Source: Streptomyces niveus (GTDB lineage: Bacteria > Actinomycetota > Actinomycetes > Streptomycetales > Streptomycetaceae). Taken from it: 64,000 nucleotides of DNA. How positions within the stretch are numbered: position 1 is the stretch's first letter; each line of letters starts with the position of its first letter. A program made the translations under genes and the position numbers. The notes under the pieces were generated by a model, which was given only the letters and a program-made list of their open reading frames with translations, did no database searches and was not told the DNA's origin. Positions 34,753 through 45,660 of the stretch are shown one piece after another. Where the stretch lies: contig NZ_CP018047.1 in the NCBI RefSeq assembly GCF_002009175.1, forward strand, positions 124,001 to 188,000. The letters are read 5' to 3'.

Positions 34753-35732
34753 CTCTGGGCACTTCCGCTCTCGAAAGCCAGGGGGACGATGCCGCGCCGA
34801 CCCGGTGACCAGCTCACTCGGATCGGGTCGGACACCGAGCCGGCGAATCCGGCGTCGGAATCCGTTCTGTTGTCGAAGGCGAGCATCACGGTCCTGCCGG
34901 TCCGGTCATTGATGAGACGCCCGCTGTAGAGAGACTCGTCGACGACCAACCGGGCCTCCTCCACCGGGTAGGGGCCCGGGACCGTATCGACAGGGACGCT
35001 CCAGACACCACCGGTCTGACCGGCCCCGCGTCGGGCGGCGGACAGCCGTGGGGTGTCGCAGGACAACAGCAGTACGGTTTCGCCGTCCACGGTCGCGATC
35101 TGGGGGACCTCCAGATGCGCGAAGCCCGCGCCCACACGGCTGAGCGGTTGCCGGACCGTCCACACCTGAAGGTCCGGTGACGTCGCGTGCCCGATCACAC
35201 CGCGGTCGTCGACGGCACCGTGGTTGGCCCGGGCGGTGATGAGCATGTGCCAGCCGTCACCGGCCGGGTCCGGAAACACCCAGGGGTCGCGCCATGCCTC
35301 CTCGGGCCAGGTGGAGTCCGCCAGTTTCTCGTACCAGCGACCGTCCGCCTCGGCGATCGGCCCGGGCTGCTTCGTCCAGGTACGCAGGTCGGCGGAGAGG
35401 GCCACACCGATGCTCTCGACATTGCCCCCGGTGTCGAGGAACCGGGCTCCGGTGTAGAACATCCGCCACCTGCCGTCCGGACCGCGGACCACGCTGCCTG
35501 TCCAGGTGGCGGTCTCGTCGAAGGCGCCGGGCTGCCCGGGCCCCAAGACCGGTCCGTGGTCCTGCCAGTCGACCAGATCCACGGAAGTCGCGTGCCCGAT
35601 CCGGGCGTTGCGATGCCTCAGCTCCGGGTCCCCCAGGCTTCTGGGGGCATGGAGGTAGAACAGGTGGTAGGTGTCACCGTCGTCGGCGAACCAGAAGTCC
35701 CACACCCAGGCGTGGTCCAAGCGAAATGGCAT
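34749..35732 (-). CDS. Glycoside hydrolase, GH32/GH43-like five-bladed propeller
   Basis: 327 residues and no signal peptide. The order of acidic motifs suits a GH-F/J clan beta-propeller: WVWDFWF with a candidate nucleophile Asp near residue 12, EAWRDPWVFP with the transition-state Asp, and AHLEVPQI with a candidate acid Glu. Blade repeats such as IGHATSVDLVDWQDHGPVL support this. It lacks the C-terminal beta-sandwich of typical GH32 enzymes. As the enzyme of an ABC import operon it probably cleaves a fructoside, arabinoside or similar oligosaccharide inside the cell. Confidence 0.78.
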   Translation of the reverse strand: MPFRLDHAWVWDFWFADDGDTYHLFYLHAPRSLGDPELRHRNARIGHATSVDLVDWQDHGPVLGPGQPGAFDETATWTGSVVRGPDGRWRMFYTGARFLDTGGNVESIGVALSADLRTWTKQPGPIAEADGRWYEKLADSTWPEEAWRDPWVFPDPAGDGWHMLITARANHGAVDDRGVIGHATSPDLQVWTVRQPLSRVGAGFAHLEVPQIATVDGETVLLLSCDTPRLSAARRGAGQTGGVWSVPVDTVPGPYPVEEARLVVDESLYSGRLINDRTGRTVMLAFDNRTDSDAGFAGSVSDPIRVSWSPGRRGIVPLAFESGSAQR

Positions 35733-35808
35733 ATGACGTCCTTGTGACCGCGGTCGCCGTTGTGAGTGCGCCGCGCCGTCGAGGTGATGGAGAAAAGGAA
35801 GGGGTGCT

Positions 35809-36633
35809 TCAGCCTTTGACCGCGCCTTGGAGCAGCGCCTTGATGAACTGGCGCTGGAAGACGGCGTAGATCACGATCGTCGGCAGCATGATGATCAGGG
35901 CGCCGGCGAACAACAGGGGGAGCTGGTTGAGGTACTGGCCCTGGAACGCTCCGAGGGCACCGGCCATGGTCCGTTTGTCGGGATCGTCGACCAGGACCAG
36001 GGGCAGGAGGAACTGGTTCCAGGTCCAGAGGAACAGCAGGATCGCCAAGGCGGAGAGGGCAGGCATGGCCAGCGGGAGCTGGATACGGCGGATCTCCTGG
36101 AAGATCCCGGCCCCGTCGATGCGCGCCGCCTCGGAGAGTTCGGTGGGCACCCCGGCGAAGTGCGCGCGCATCCAGAGGATGCTGAACGGCATGTAGAGCC
36201 CGATCAGCGGAAGGATGATCGCCCACTGAGTGTTGAGCAGTCCCATGGCGGTGATCTCGTAGTAGATCGGGATGATGATCGCTTCGAAGGGAATGGTCAG
36301 GCCCAGCAGGAGCAGGGCGAAGACGAATCCCCCGCCGCGGATACGCAGATTGCCCAGGGCGTATCCGGCCAGCGTCGACAGGAGCAGGCTGAGCGGGACG
36401 ACGCCGAGGATAATGAGGGTGCTGGAGCCGAGCAGCTGCCAGACGTGCGCGGTCCGGAAGGCGACGGCGAAGTTGCCCCACTGAGGGTCGCTGGGCCAGG
36501 AGAACCCGTCCGGAATGCGGTCCGCGGGCTGGAGGGCTCCGGAGAGCATTCCGGCAAGCGGCAGCAGGGTGAGGATCAGCACCAGGACGAGGACAACGCG
36601 TCCGATGACCGCTTCGGCCTTGTTGACGACCAT
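35809..36633 (-). CDS. Sugar ABC transporter permease (MalG/CUT1 type)
   Basis: 274 residues, six hydrophobic helices, and the EAA loop ELSEAARIDGAGIFQEIRRI in the position that docks the ATPase. It ends RQFIKALLQGAVKG, typical of CUT1 MalG subunits. GGGAGAGAGACTG precedes ATG 36633, which overlaps the stop of the MalF-type gene by one base. Part of the SBP-permease-permease-hydrolase operon running leftward from 39007. Confidence 0.93.
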   Translation of the reverse strand: MVVNKAEAVIGRVVLVLVLILTLLPLAGMLSGALQPADRIPDGFSWPSDPQWGNFAVAFRTAHVWQLLGSSTLIILGVVPLSLLLSTLAGYALGNLRIRGGGFVFALLLLGLTIPFEAIIIPIYYEITAMGLLNTQWAIILPLIGLYMPFSILWMRAHFAGVPTELSEAARIDGAGIFQEIRRIQLPLAMPALSALAILLFLWTWNQFLLPLVLVDDPDKRTMAGALGAFQGQYLNQLPLLFAGALIIMLPTIVIYAVFQRQFIKALLQGAVKG

Positions 36634-37631
36634 CAGTCTCTCTCCCTTGCCAGCAGCTGAATGGGCAGCACTGCCAGGAGGACGAGTGCGAGAAGGACGA
36701 TGCCGAAGGCGGACGCCAGGCCGACTTCGCTCTGGGTGAATGCGAGCCGGAAGATCGAGATGCCGGGGACGAGTGTGCTGGTTCCCGGACCGCCCTTGGT
36801 GGTGGTGTAGATGATGTCGAAGCTGCTCAGCGCGGCGATCACGGTGATGGTGACCAGGACGGCGATCTCCCGTCGCAGCCCGGGGAGGGTGACGGTCACG
36901 AACTCCCGCCACCAGCCGGCCCCGTCGAGCCGCGCCGCCTCGTAGAGAGAGGCGTCGATCTTTCCGATGCCCGTGAGGAGCAGGATCGTGCACAGACCCG
37001 TGAGTACCCATGAGCCGATGAGGCCGACCGCGGGAAGAGCCGTACCGAAGCCCGCCAGCCAGGACCGGGACAGGAAGCCCAGGCCGACGGCGTCGAGGAT
37101 GGTGTTGATCGTGCCGGTTTGCGCGTACATCCACGACCAGGCGATGCCGGCGGCCACCAGCGGGATGATCTGCGGCAGGAACAGCACCGTGCGGGCCATC
37201 GTCGCGAAGGGACCGGGACGCATCGTGCGGATCAAGGTCGCCAGGGCCAGACCGCCGGCCACCGGGATCACCGTGAAGAAGACGATGAGGATCAACGCGT
37301 TGACGATCGAGATCAACAACTCCGGTTCGGTGAAAACCCGGACGTAGTTGTCGATGCCTGCCCAGGTGGCAGCTCCGATGCCATTCCAGTGGTAGAGCGA
37401 GTAGCGCACGGCCGTGATCAGCGGGTAGATCACGAACGCGCAGAAGAACGCCAGCGCCGGCAGGACGAAGAGCCAGCCGATGGCAAGTCTCCGCCGTGCC
37501 TCCCCTCGCGCGGTGGGGCGGCCGGAACGGCGCGCGGATCCTCCGACGCCCGCGGCATGAGGGCCCTCGGGCCGGTCCGGTGCCACCGCCGCCGGCTTCG
37601 GCAACTCACGCCCGCGGACATCGTCGATCAT
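36633..37631 (-). CDS. Sugar ABC transporter permease (MalF/CUT1 type)
   Basis: 332 residues. An unusual cytoplasmic N-terminal tail of about 45 residues precedes six helices starting IGWLFVLPALAFFCAFVIYP. The EAA loop is SLYEAARLDGAGWWREFVTV, and FDIIYTTTKGGPGTST is the typical sugar-contact region. Overlaps the binding-protein gene by four bases (ATGA). No ATPase gene is present in the operon; Streptomyces CUT1 importers usually share MsiK. Confidence 0.93.
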   Translation of the reverse strand: MIDDVRGRELPKPAAVAPDRPEGPHAAGVGGSARRSGRPTARGEARRRLAIGWLFVLPALAFFCAFVIYPLITAVRYSLYHWNGIGAATWAGIDNYVRVFTEPELLISIVNALILIVFFTVIPVAGGLALATLIRTMRPGPFATMARTVLFLPQIIPLVAAGIAWSWMYAQTGTINTILDAVGLGFLSRSWLAGFGTALPAVGLIGSWVLTGLCTILLLTGIGKIDASLYEAARLDGAGWWREFVTVTLPGLRREIAVLVTITVIAALSSFDIIYTTTKGGPGTSTLVPGISIFRLAFTQSEVGLASAFGIVLLALVLLAVLPIQLLARERD

Positions 37632-39007
37632 GAGCCGGCCAGCTCCTTGACGTAGTACTCCTGAATGGATTCGACGAATGCCTTGGGCTCCGTGCGCCGG
37701 GTCAGCAACTTCTGCTCGTCCGGCTGGAAGGCGCCCGCGTAGATGCCCGCCGTGGTGTTGGCCATGAAGTCGACGAATCCGTCATCGGATCCGACCTGCG
37801 CCGACGCCTCAAGCACCTGTGCGGTCAGCGAACCTTCCTTCGCCTTCGGCAACGCCTGCGAAGGATCGCCCCCGGGAGACGCGCCCGTGACGTCGACAAT
37901 GATCTGGCGGGCCTTGGGGTCGGTGTGGATCCAGTTCAGGAAGAAGGCCGTGGCGTCGGCGTGCTTCGCCTTGGCCGGTATGGCGAACGAGTTCGCGGCG
38001 CCCATCGCTACGTACGGGCTGCCGGCGGTGGCCGGAGGAGCCAGGAAGAACCGGGCGGCCCCCTGTCCCATCGCCTTGTCGGTTCCCGCGGCGTCCCAGT
38101 TTCCGTCGAACATCAGCAGGCCCTTGCCCGCGTGGAAGTTGGACACCATCGTCGTGTAGTTGATCGCGTTGACGTCGGACGGGAAGTAGCCCGCGTCGGC
38201 CCACTTCTTGAAGACGGTGGCGCCCTTGACGCCGGCCTCGGTATCGAAGGTGGCGCCGGGCTTGTTGAACATCCAGTCGACCAGGTCCGACTTGTCGCCG
38301 TACTGGTTTATCAGGGCCTGGAGCGCGAAGGTACCGACTCCGTCCTGCATACCGATCTGGACGGGAAGGATCTTGGCGGCCTTGGCCTTGGCCATCCATC
38401 CCTCCAGCTCGGCGATGGTGGCCGGCGCGCCGGAGAGCCCCAGTTGTTTGGCGTACTTCTCGTTCACATAGATGCCCGTCACGCTGTAGCCCAGGCCCAT
38501 CTGGTACAGCGAGCCCTCGCCCCGAACGCCCTTGGCGCTCATGCGGGACGGCGCCAGTTGGCCGACGGAGAACTTGTCCCACCCGTAGCCCTTGAAATAC
38601 GGGTCGAGGTTGGTCAGGAGCCCGTCCTTGACGGTGTCGCCCATGGTGGGAAGCCGTATGAGGTCCGGTGCGTCGGCGCCGGCGAGCAGGCGCGGCGCGT
38701 TCGCGGTGAGATTCTGGAAGCTGTCACGGACGACCTTGAACGTGACGTTCGGGTGCTGCTTGGTGAACTCCGCGGCCAAGTCGTCGGTGACAGGAAAGCC
38801 CGTCTCGTCCTGGATCTTGATCGTGACCTTGTCGGAGGTGAGCTTCAGGTCCACCTCGCCCGAACTGGTCGGCGCCGCGGCCGGTGACCCGGGCGCACAA
38901 CCCGCCAGAGCGAGCGCGCCCGCGGTGACGGCGACCACAACGGCCCTCCGGCGTACAGGTGTTGCGGTGCCACGTCCCTCGCGGGGACGGATTGACTTGA
39001 GTGCCAT
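37628..39007 (-). CDS. Sugar ABC transporter solute-binding lipoprotein
   Basis: 459 residues. Signal peptide with lipobox LALAGC, so the mature protein is a lipid-anchored cluster-B/CUT1 binding protein. It has the usual two-lobe pattern: ITIKIQDETGFPVTDDLAAE, DLIRLPTMGDTVKDGLLTNL, LMFDGNWDAAGTDKAMG and NWIHTDPKARQIIVDV. First gene of the operon; a LacI-type operator lies 139 bases upstream in the gap shared with the LacI regulator. The bound sugar cannot be named from sequence. Confidence 0.93.
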   Translation of the reverse strand: MALKSIRPREGRGTATPVRRRAVVVAVTAGALALAGCAPGSPAAAPTSSGEVDLKLTSDKVTIKIQDETGFPVTDDLAAEFTKQHPNVTFKVVRDSFQNLTANAPRLLAGADAPDLIRLPTMGDTVKDGLLTNLDPYFKGYGWDKFSVGQLAPSRMSAKGVRGEGSLYQMGLGYSVTGIYVNEKYAKQLGLSGAPATIAELEGWMAKAKAAKILPVQIGMQDGVGTFALQALINQYGDKSDLVDWMFNKPGATFDTEAGVKGATVFKKWADAGYFPSDVNAINYTTMVSNFHAGKGLLMFDGNWDAAGTDKAMGQGAARFFLAPPATAGSPYVAMGAANSFAIPAKAKHADATAFFLNWIHTDPKARQIIVDVTGASPGGDPSQALPKAKEGSLTAQVLEASAQVGSDDGFVDFMANTTAGIYAGAFQPDEQKLLTRRTEPKAFVESIQEYYVKELAGS

Positions 39008-39145
39008 CTACAAGACTCCGTTGTCTGAGCGTGCTCCGGGGAAGGTGCTTCCGCGGAGCCACAGGCGAGTGCCGTCGACGTAAGACGGTCGGCTCCGGGA
39101 GGGGGCGCGAGGCAGGACCCCATGACAGATGGGGCTAAACTGCTT

Positions 39146-39161
39146 GCTAAAACCATTTAGC
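39146..39161. promoter_or_regulatory. LacI-type operator GCTAAA-ACCA-TTTAGC
   Basis: A 16-base dyad, arms GCTAAA and TTTAGC around ACCA, lies between the binding-protein gene (starts 39007, leftward) and the LacI gene (starts 39285, rightward). A partial copy, GGGGCTAAACTG, is at 39131-39142. The size and central spacing fit LacI-family operators, and the AT content contrasts with its surroundings. It is probably the site for the adjacent regulator. Confidence 0.7.
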
Positions 39162-39284
39162 GGTGCTCATAGTCGGACGTGCCGCAGCCCCTGTCAAGGA
39201 AGAATTCTCAGCGGGCCGGGTGCCGTGATTATCTTGAGACCAGCGCGCACGCCCATCACGTCGCGCCGCACGGGAGAGGAATCC

Positions 39285-40313
39285 ATGCCGCCCAAGCGCG
39301 TCACGCTCGCCGATGTCGCCCGGCGTGCCGGGCTGTCCACCAGTGCCGCGTCGATGATCCTCAACGGCCGGCCGGACACCCGGCTCTCCGCCGACGCTCA
39401 CGCCCGTGTGAACGAGGCGGCCGCCGAACTCGGTTACCGGCCGAACGTCGCCGCCCGCGGCCTGCGAACCGACAAGACCCTCACCATCGGATTCATTTCC
39501 GATGTCGTCGCCACCACCCGTTTCGCGAGCGGTTTGATCCGCGGAGCGCTGGACGCCGCACAGCGAGCGGGGCATGTCATCCTCGTGCTGGAGACCGGCG
39601 GCGACCCGGCGCGCGAGTCCGAGGCGATAGGGGCCGTACTCGACCGCCAGGTCGACGGCATCATCTTCGCCGTCATGCGGGCCCGGGAGCTGTTCGTGCC
39701 CGAAATCCCGTCGACCACGCGAGTGGTCATGCTCAACGCCACAAACAAGAAGCACCCCGTCTCGGTACTTCCGGACGAACTCACCGGAGGGGGCTCAGCG
39801 GTCAAGCTCCTCGCCGACGCCGGTCACCGGGAGGGAATCGCTCTCATCGGGCACAACGAAGAGGCCGAGAGGGACCTCTTCCGCTCCACCACCGTCGCCC
39901 AGCGGATCACCGGCATCCGCGCGGAGATGGCCGCGCGAGGGATGCGATTCGCCGCCGAGGAGTCGTGCTGGGAGTGGGAGCCGCACCACGGCTACGACGT
40001 GACCCACGCCCTCCTCGAACGCCGGAGCGACATTCGCGCCCTGCTGTGCATGAACGACCGCCTCGCGTTCGGCGCATACCAGGCACTGGCCGACCACGGC
40101 CTGTCCGTCCCGCACGACGTCTCGGTGGTCTCGTTCGACAACGACGAACTCGCCTCCTACCTGAGACCCGGCCTCACGACTGTCGGACTGCCCCACGAGG
40201 CCATGGGCCGCGCATCCGTCGAAATCCTCCTCGCGCAGCGCAGACCCTCCGACAGCCGGCTGATCCCCATGCCGGTGATCGAACGAAGATCGGTACGGTC
40301 TCCGGCAGGATGA
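39285..40313 (+). CDS. LacI family regulator of the GH32-like sugar locus
   Basis: 342 residues. HTH: RVTLADVARRAGLSTSAASM followed by the hinge helix NEAAAELGYRPNVAARGLRT, then a periplasmic-binding-like domain (ALIGHNEEAERD, CMNDRLAFGAYQALADHG, VVSFDNDELASYLRPGLTTV). ATG 39285 has GGGAGAGGAATCC before it. Divergent from the ABC operon at 33568-39007, with an operator between them, so it very likely represses that operon until its sugar binds. Confidence 0.93.
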   Translation: MPPKRVTLADVARRAGLSTSAASMILNGRPDTRLSADAHARVNEAAAELGYRPNVAARGLRTDKTLTIGFISDVVATTRFASGLIRGALDAAQRAGHVILVLETGGDPARESEAIGAVLDRQVDGIIFAVMRARELFVPEIPSTTRVVMLNATNKKHPVSVLPDELTGGGSAVKLLADAGHREGIALIGHNEEAERDLFRSTTVAQRITGIRAEMAARGMRFAAEESCWEWEPHHGYDVTHALLERRSDIRALLCMNDRLAFGAYQALADHGLSVPHDVSVVSFDNDELASYLRPGLTTVGLPHEAMGRASVEILLAQRRPSDSRLIPMPVIERRSVRSPAG

Positions 40314-40537
40314 GCAATCGCCTTCCACTTTCCGGCGGCGCGCGCACGGTCGTCCGCGCTGTCGCCGCTGCCCGGGGTGACCGGATCACGGGCAGTGTCC
40401 CTCCTGCCCGGCGCGCAGCGACTTCGGGAGGATGTGCCGCTCTTGCCGCCCAGGCGAAGGCCGTTGGGGTGTGCTTTGGGGACGATGCTTCCGTCGGCGG
40501 CTGGCGCGTTCGGGGCGTTAGGTCTTCATCATGCTGA
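40314..40537. other. No gene seen
   Basis: After the LacI stop there is no recognisable gene until the STAS relic; GC-rich sequence with only shadow frames. Confidence 0.5.
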
Positions 40538-40825
40538 TTGCGGCGCCGAGCCGGAGCGGCTCGCGGCAATCCCGCAGCGGCGCTCCCCACTGCCTTGCGG
40601 CGCGCTCAGCGCCCTGACGATCCGGGCCTTGCCCTGCCCCGCCACCTCACGTTCCTCAACACCCTCCTCAGAGCTTGCCTCCCGGCACAGGAGAACGAGG
40701 GAAGCGTCCACCTGCCGGCCCCAAGTACCGCCGTCCGCCGGCTCCTGAAACTCGCCGGCGCCGAAGCCTTCTTCCCCCCTCCTCACCCGGGAACAGTCGG
40801 GCGGCAGAGGCGTAACGGCTGGTAA
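40538..40825 (+). pseudogene. STAS-domain anti-sigma factor antagonist relic
   Basis: The frame reads NPAAALPTALRRAQRPDDPG, LALPRHLTFLNTLLRAC, then GSVHLPAPSTAVRRLLKLAG and AEAFFPPPHP. This follows the SpoIIAA-like STAS pattern (LDLxxLxFxDSTFLNxLLRA, xLxxPSxxVRRxLxLxGxxxxFP), but the DLSGLTFCDS segment with the phosphorylated Ser is reduced to LALPRHLTF. N-terminus not found. A decayed anti-anti-sigma gene. Confidence 0.5.
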
Positions 40826-40940
40826 GAACGGCCAACCCTGATGCGCCGGAGCCGGACGAAAACGAGACCGGCGACGAGAGCGGCTGGGAGTGAGTCGGTG
40901 CCGTCGCTGTCTGCTTCGCCATAGCCCGTCGCCCGGCCCC

Positions 40941-41699
40941 TCAGAGGAGGGCGCCGCCGGAGACCTCGATTCGCTGGGCGGTGACCCAGCGCAGGCCCTC
41001 GGAGGCCAGCGTGGCGATGGCGTCGCCGATCTCCTCAGGTTCACCGACGCGGCCGAGCGCGGTCTGTCCGGCCAGACCCTGTCGCATCTCGGCGTCGTCC
41101 CGCATCGCTCCACCGTTGAAATCGGTGGCGGTCGGTCCCGGGGCGATGGAGTTGACCCGGATGCCGCGCGGGCCGAGTTCTGCGGCGAGGGTACGGCTCA
41201 GGGCTTCGACGGCGGCCTTCGAGGCGGAGTAGACCGAGGTGGCGGGGCTGGTGTGACGGGTCAGTGACGTCGAGACGTTGATGACGCGGCCGCCCTGGGT
41301 CAGCAGCGGCACAAGGGACTGGATGAGGAAGAACGTGCCCCGGACGTTGGTGCCCATCACCGTGTCGAAGTCGTCGATCGTGACGTCCTCCAGCGGTCCG
41401 AAGATCCCCACTCCCGCGTTGTTGACCAAGATGTCGAGCCGCGAAGTACCCCAGCGCTCCAGCTGCTCGCTCACTTCGGAGGTGAAGGACGCGAAAGAGG
41501 AGACGTCGCTGATGTCGAGCCGGAGAACAGCGGCAGTCCCACCCACCGCCTGCACCTGTTCCACCGTCTTCTCAGCCCCGGCCGCATCACCGCGGTGGGT
41601 GACCAAGACCCGCACCCCGCGTGTGGCCAGAGCGATGGCCGCGCCGCGTCCGAGGCCGCGGTTCGCACCGGTCACCAAAGCGATCTTGTCGATCGTCAT
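40941..41699 (-). CDS. SDR family oxidoreductase
   Basis: 252 residues, classical SDR: TGANRGLGRG cofactor loop, NNAGVGIFG, catalytic Ser in NVSTSLTRH, YSASKAA and the RVNSIAPGPTATDF stretch. Related to the NAD(P)-dependent reductases often paired with TetR regulators. GGAGGAAC precedes ATG 41699. Divergent from the TetR gene at 41848 across two perfect palindromes. Substrate unknown. Confidence 0.92.
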   Translation of the reverse strand: MTIDKIALVTGANRGLGRGAAIALATRGVRVLVTHRGDAAGAEKTVEQVQAVGGTAAVLRLDISDVSSFASFTSEVSEQLERWGTSRLDILVNNAGVGIFGPLEDVTIDDFDTVMGTNVRGTFFLIQSLVPLLTQGGRVINVSTSLTRHTSPATSVYSASKAAVEALSRTLAAELGPRGIRVNSIAPGPTATDFNGGAMRDDAEMRQGLAGQTALGRVGEPEEIGDAIATLASEGLRWVTAQRIEVSGGALL

Positions 41700-41754
41700 G
41701 AACTGTTCCTCCGCCGCGCGGCTACAGGGATTCACCCGGCGCCACAGATAGGGT

Positions 41755-41827
41755 GCGAGTCGCCCGACTCGCCTTGCTCTCGTACCGTAAGCAGGGCCAC
41801 CGAGGCGAGTCAAGTGACTCGCCTCGG
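41755..41827. promoter_or_regulatory. Two TetR operators, 50 bp apart
   Basis: Site 1 (41755-41772) is GCGAGTCG-CC-CGACTCGC, a perfect dyad. Site 2 (41800-41827) is a perfect 28-bp dyad with arms CCGAGGCGAGTCA and its complement around AG. Both contain the half-site GCGAGTC/GACTCGC, and their centres are exactly 50 bases apart. They fill the gap between the divergent SDR and TetR genes, one near each promoter, which strongly suggests binding of the TetR protein at 41848. Confidence 0.85.
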
Positions 41828-41847
41828 GTCTGCGGCATACTGTCCGC

Positions 41848-42501
41848 ATGGCAGCAGAACTCTCCGCGCACCACCGCAGACTCGCTGAGCAGAAACGCGA
41901 GGCGATCACCACCGCAGCCACAGAACTGTTCCTGGATCGTGGCTACGACGGCACCTCACTGGCCCGGATCGCCGAAGCGGCCGGGGTCTCGAAGTCCACC
42001 CTGTTCAAGCGGTTCCCCACCAAGGCGGCACTCTTCGAAGCCATCGTCACCGAGTCCTGGCAGCGTGACGCCGGCGACACTGCCGCGCGGCCACAGACCG
42101 GAGATCTGCGCTCCGGACTGACAACCATCGGCCACCGCTATGCCGACCTGGTCGGCCAGCCCGGCATGACAGCCCTGTTCCGGATCGTCATCGCCGAACT
42201 GCCTCGCTTCCCCGAACTGGGACGGATGCAGTTCCAGCTCGGCAAACTGCCCTACTTCACCTCCGTTCAGCGCTACTTGGAATCCGAGCACGAGGCGGGC
42301 AACGCTGATGTCCCGGACGCCGCGAGCGCCGCGAACCAGTTCCTCGGCATGATCGCCAACTACGTCCTGTGGCCCCGCATGCTGCTGACCGACTGGAACC
42401 CCGCAGCCTCCGACATCCACGACGCCGTCGAACAGGCGGTCCAGACCATGCTCGCCAGATACACCGCGACCCGCCGGCCTGACCCGAAGCCGGAACGTTG
42501 A
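41848..42501 (+). CDS. TetR family regulator
   Basis: 217 residues. HTH: REAITTAATELFLDRGYDGT and EAAGVSKSTLFKRFPTKAAL, a standard TetR DNA-binding domain, then a TetR_C_7-like ligand domain (FRIVIAELPRFPELGRMQFQ). Divergent from the SDR at 40941 and starting 20 bases after the second palindrome, so it is the likely repressor of both genes. Confidence 0.92.
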   Translation: MAAELSAHHRRLAEQKREAITTAATELFLDRGYDGTSLARIAEAAGVSKSTLFKRFPTKAALFEAIVTESWQRDAGDTAARPQTGDLRSGLTTIGHRYADLVGQPGMTALFRIVIAELPRFPELGRMQFQLGKLPYFTSVQRYLESEHEAGNADVPDAASAANQFLGMIANYVLWPRMLLTDWNPAASDIHDAVEQAVQTMLARYTATRRPDPKPER

Positions 42502-42607
42502 CACTGGCGCGCAATGCTCAACGTCCGCGACACCTCCACTCAGCGGCGCCTGTCGGTAAACGATGGCACCCTCAAGTGATCAACACATCACCCACGGATG
42601 ATCGTGT

Positions 42608-43545
42608 GATCGCTGAGGCACAGGTTCGTGACCACGGGTTTTCGCCGGCTCAGCAGGATGAGATCTGGAGACGCCGGCGCGAGGGCCGGCCGTTCAGTTT
42701 GATCGGGCGGGCGCTGGGGCACCGATGCAGAGCGCCCGTCGGTTCCTGCACCAGAGCGGCGGCGTCCGCCTGCCCCCGCAGGAGCGAGCAGAGCGGCATC
42801 TGAGGGGCGGCGAGCGCGAAGAGATGTCGCGCGGCACCGCCGCTGGGGAATCCGGCCGGCAGTTGGCCAGGCGACTGGGCCGATCGCCTTCGGCCGTCTC
42901 CCACGAGATCGCCCGCAACGGCGGCCGGGTCCGTTACCGTGCCGCATCAACCGACACTGCCGCCTACGCGCGCGGGCACCGGCCCAAGCAGGCCAGGCTT
43001 CGCCCAACGACCCGCTCTGCGCGCCCTGGTGGAGGCCAAGCTGGCTCTGTGCTGGTCTCCCGATCCGATCGCAGGATGGCTGCGACGCCAGTTCCCTGGT
43101 GACCCCGCCATGCAGATCTCGCACGAAGCGATCTACCTCTCGCACTACGACCCTCGTCGGCGCCAGGCAATCGACCGCGGCCTCACTCGGCACCTGCGGT
43201 CAGCCCGGCACATGCGCCGCCCGAAGATCGCCCGTCAACCTACCGGGCGGGCATCATCCGCGGCATGGGGTCCACCAACACCGCCGCCCGCCCCGCCAAG
43301 GTCGAGGTCAAGGACCGCAAGGTCCCCGGTCTGGGAGGGCGACCTCGTCATGGGCACCCAGCCCTCGGTGGTCGCCACGCTCGTCGAGCGCACCGGCCGC
43401 TACACGACCACCGTCGTGCTGCCGGACGGCATCAAGAACGAGAACACCAACAGGTGCTTCGGCAGTACCTCCCCAAGGGCGCCGATCTCCGCACCTTCAG
43501 CCAGGCCAAGCTCGACGCCAGCCCTCACGAACTCAACATCGCAGG
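42608..43545 (+). pseudogene. IS30 family transposase, frameshifted with core deletion
   Basis: Pieces of an IS30-type transposase lie in order over three frames: GFSPAQQDEIWRRRREGRPF; EEMSRGTAAGESGRQLARRL then GRSPSAVSHEIARNGG (helix-turn-helix); KLALCWSPDPIAGWLRRQFP; HEAIYLSHYDPRRRQAID; VWEGDLVMG with the first catalytic Asp; ATLVERTGRYTTTVVLP; then directly NENTNR, where the catalytic Glu lies, and FSQAKLDASPHELN. The stretch with the second Asp is missing. At least three frame changes make it dead. Terminal repeats were not identified. Confidence 0.8.
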
Positions 43546-43938
43546 CTGCCGCTGGTCTCGCGGATCGCATCCATGGCTTGCTTCGAGGTCGGCGCGCCCT
43601 CAGGATCGTCGTCCTCGTCGTTCTGGTCGTGGTCGGCGTCCTCCTGGTCGACGTCGTGGATGCCGCCGTGGATGCCGCCACCGCACCCTGGTGCACTCCC
43701 CCCGCTCCGGCCTGCTCCAGGGAGCCGAGGCATATCTGCGCAGTGTCGCGGCCCGCAAGGGCACCGACCCCGGGCACGCCGCCATGCTGCGCGCGGCTAT
43801 CCAGGGGCGCCTGAGGGGCGCCACCACGACGGCACTGCGGTGCCCCGGGACCATCAGCGATGTCGTCGTGGAGGGGCCCCGGGGGGAGCCGCAACGTGAG
43901 TCCTCAGCGATTCGGCCTTCCGTTTGCGGCAGGTCCCA
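43546..43938. other. Unassigned stretch with biased codons
   Basis: Between the IS30 relic and xlnA. From about 43595 to 43690 the sequence is a run of GTCGTC/GTGGTC-like units that on the minus strand would encode GGIHDVDQEDADHDQNDEDD, and on the plus strand a Val/Leu-rich segment. Further on, one plus frame reads GLLQGAEAYLRSVAARKGTD. Neither belongs to a family I recognise, and neither has a clear start. Confidence 0.3.
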
Positions 43939-45591
<1,653 letters not shown>

Positions 45592-45660
45592 CTATGACCG
45601 GTGTCTCACAGGTAGAGATGATTGAGGCACTGACGAGGGGTCGTCAATACGGTCGGCAGA

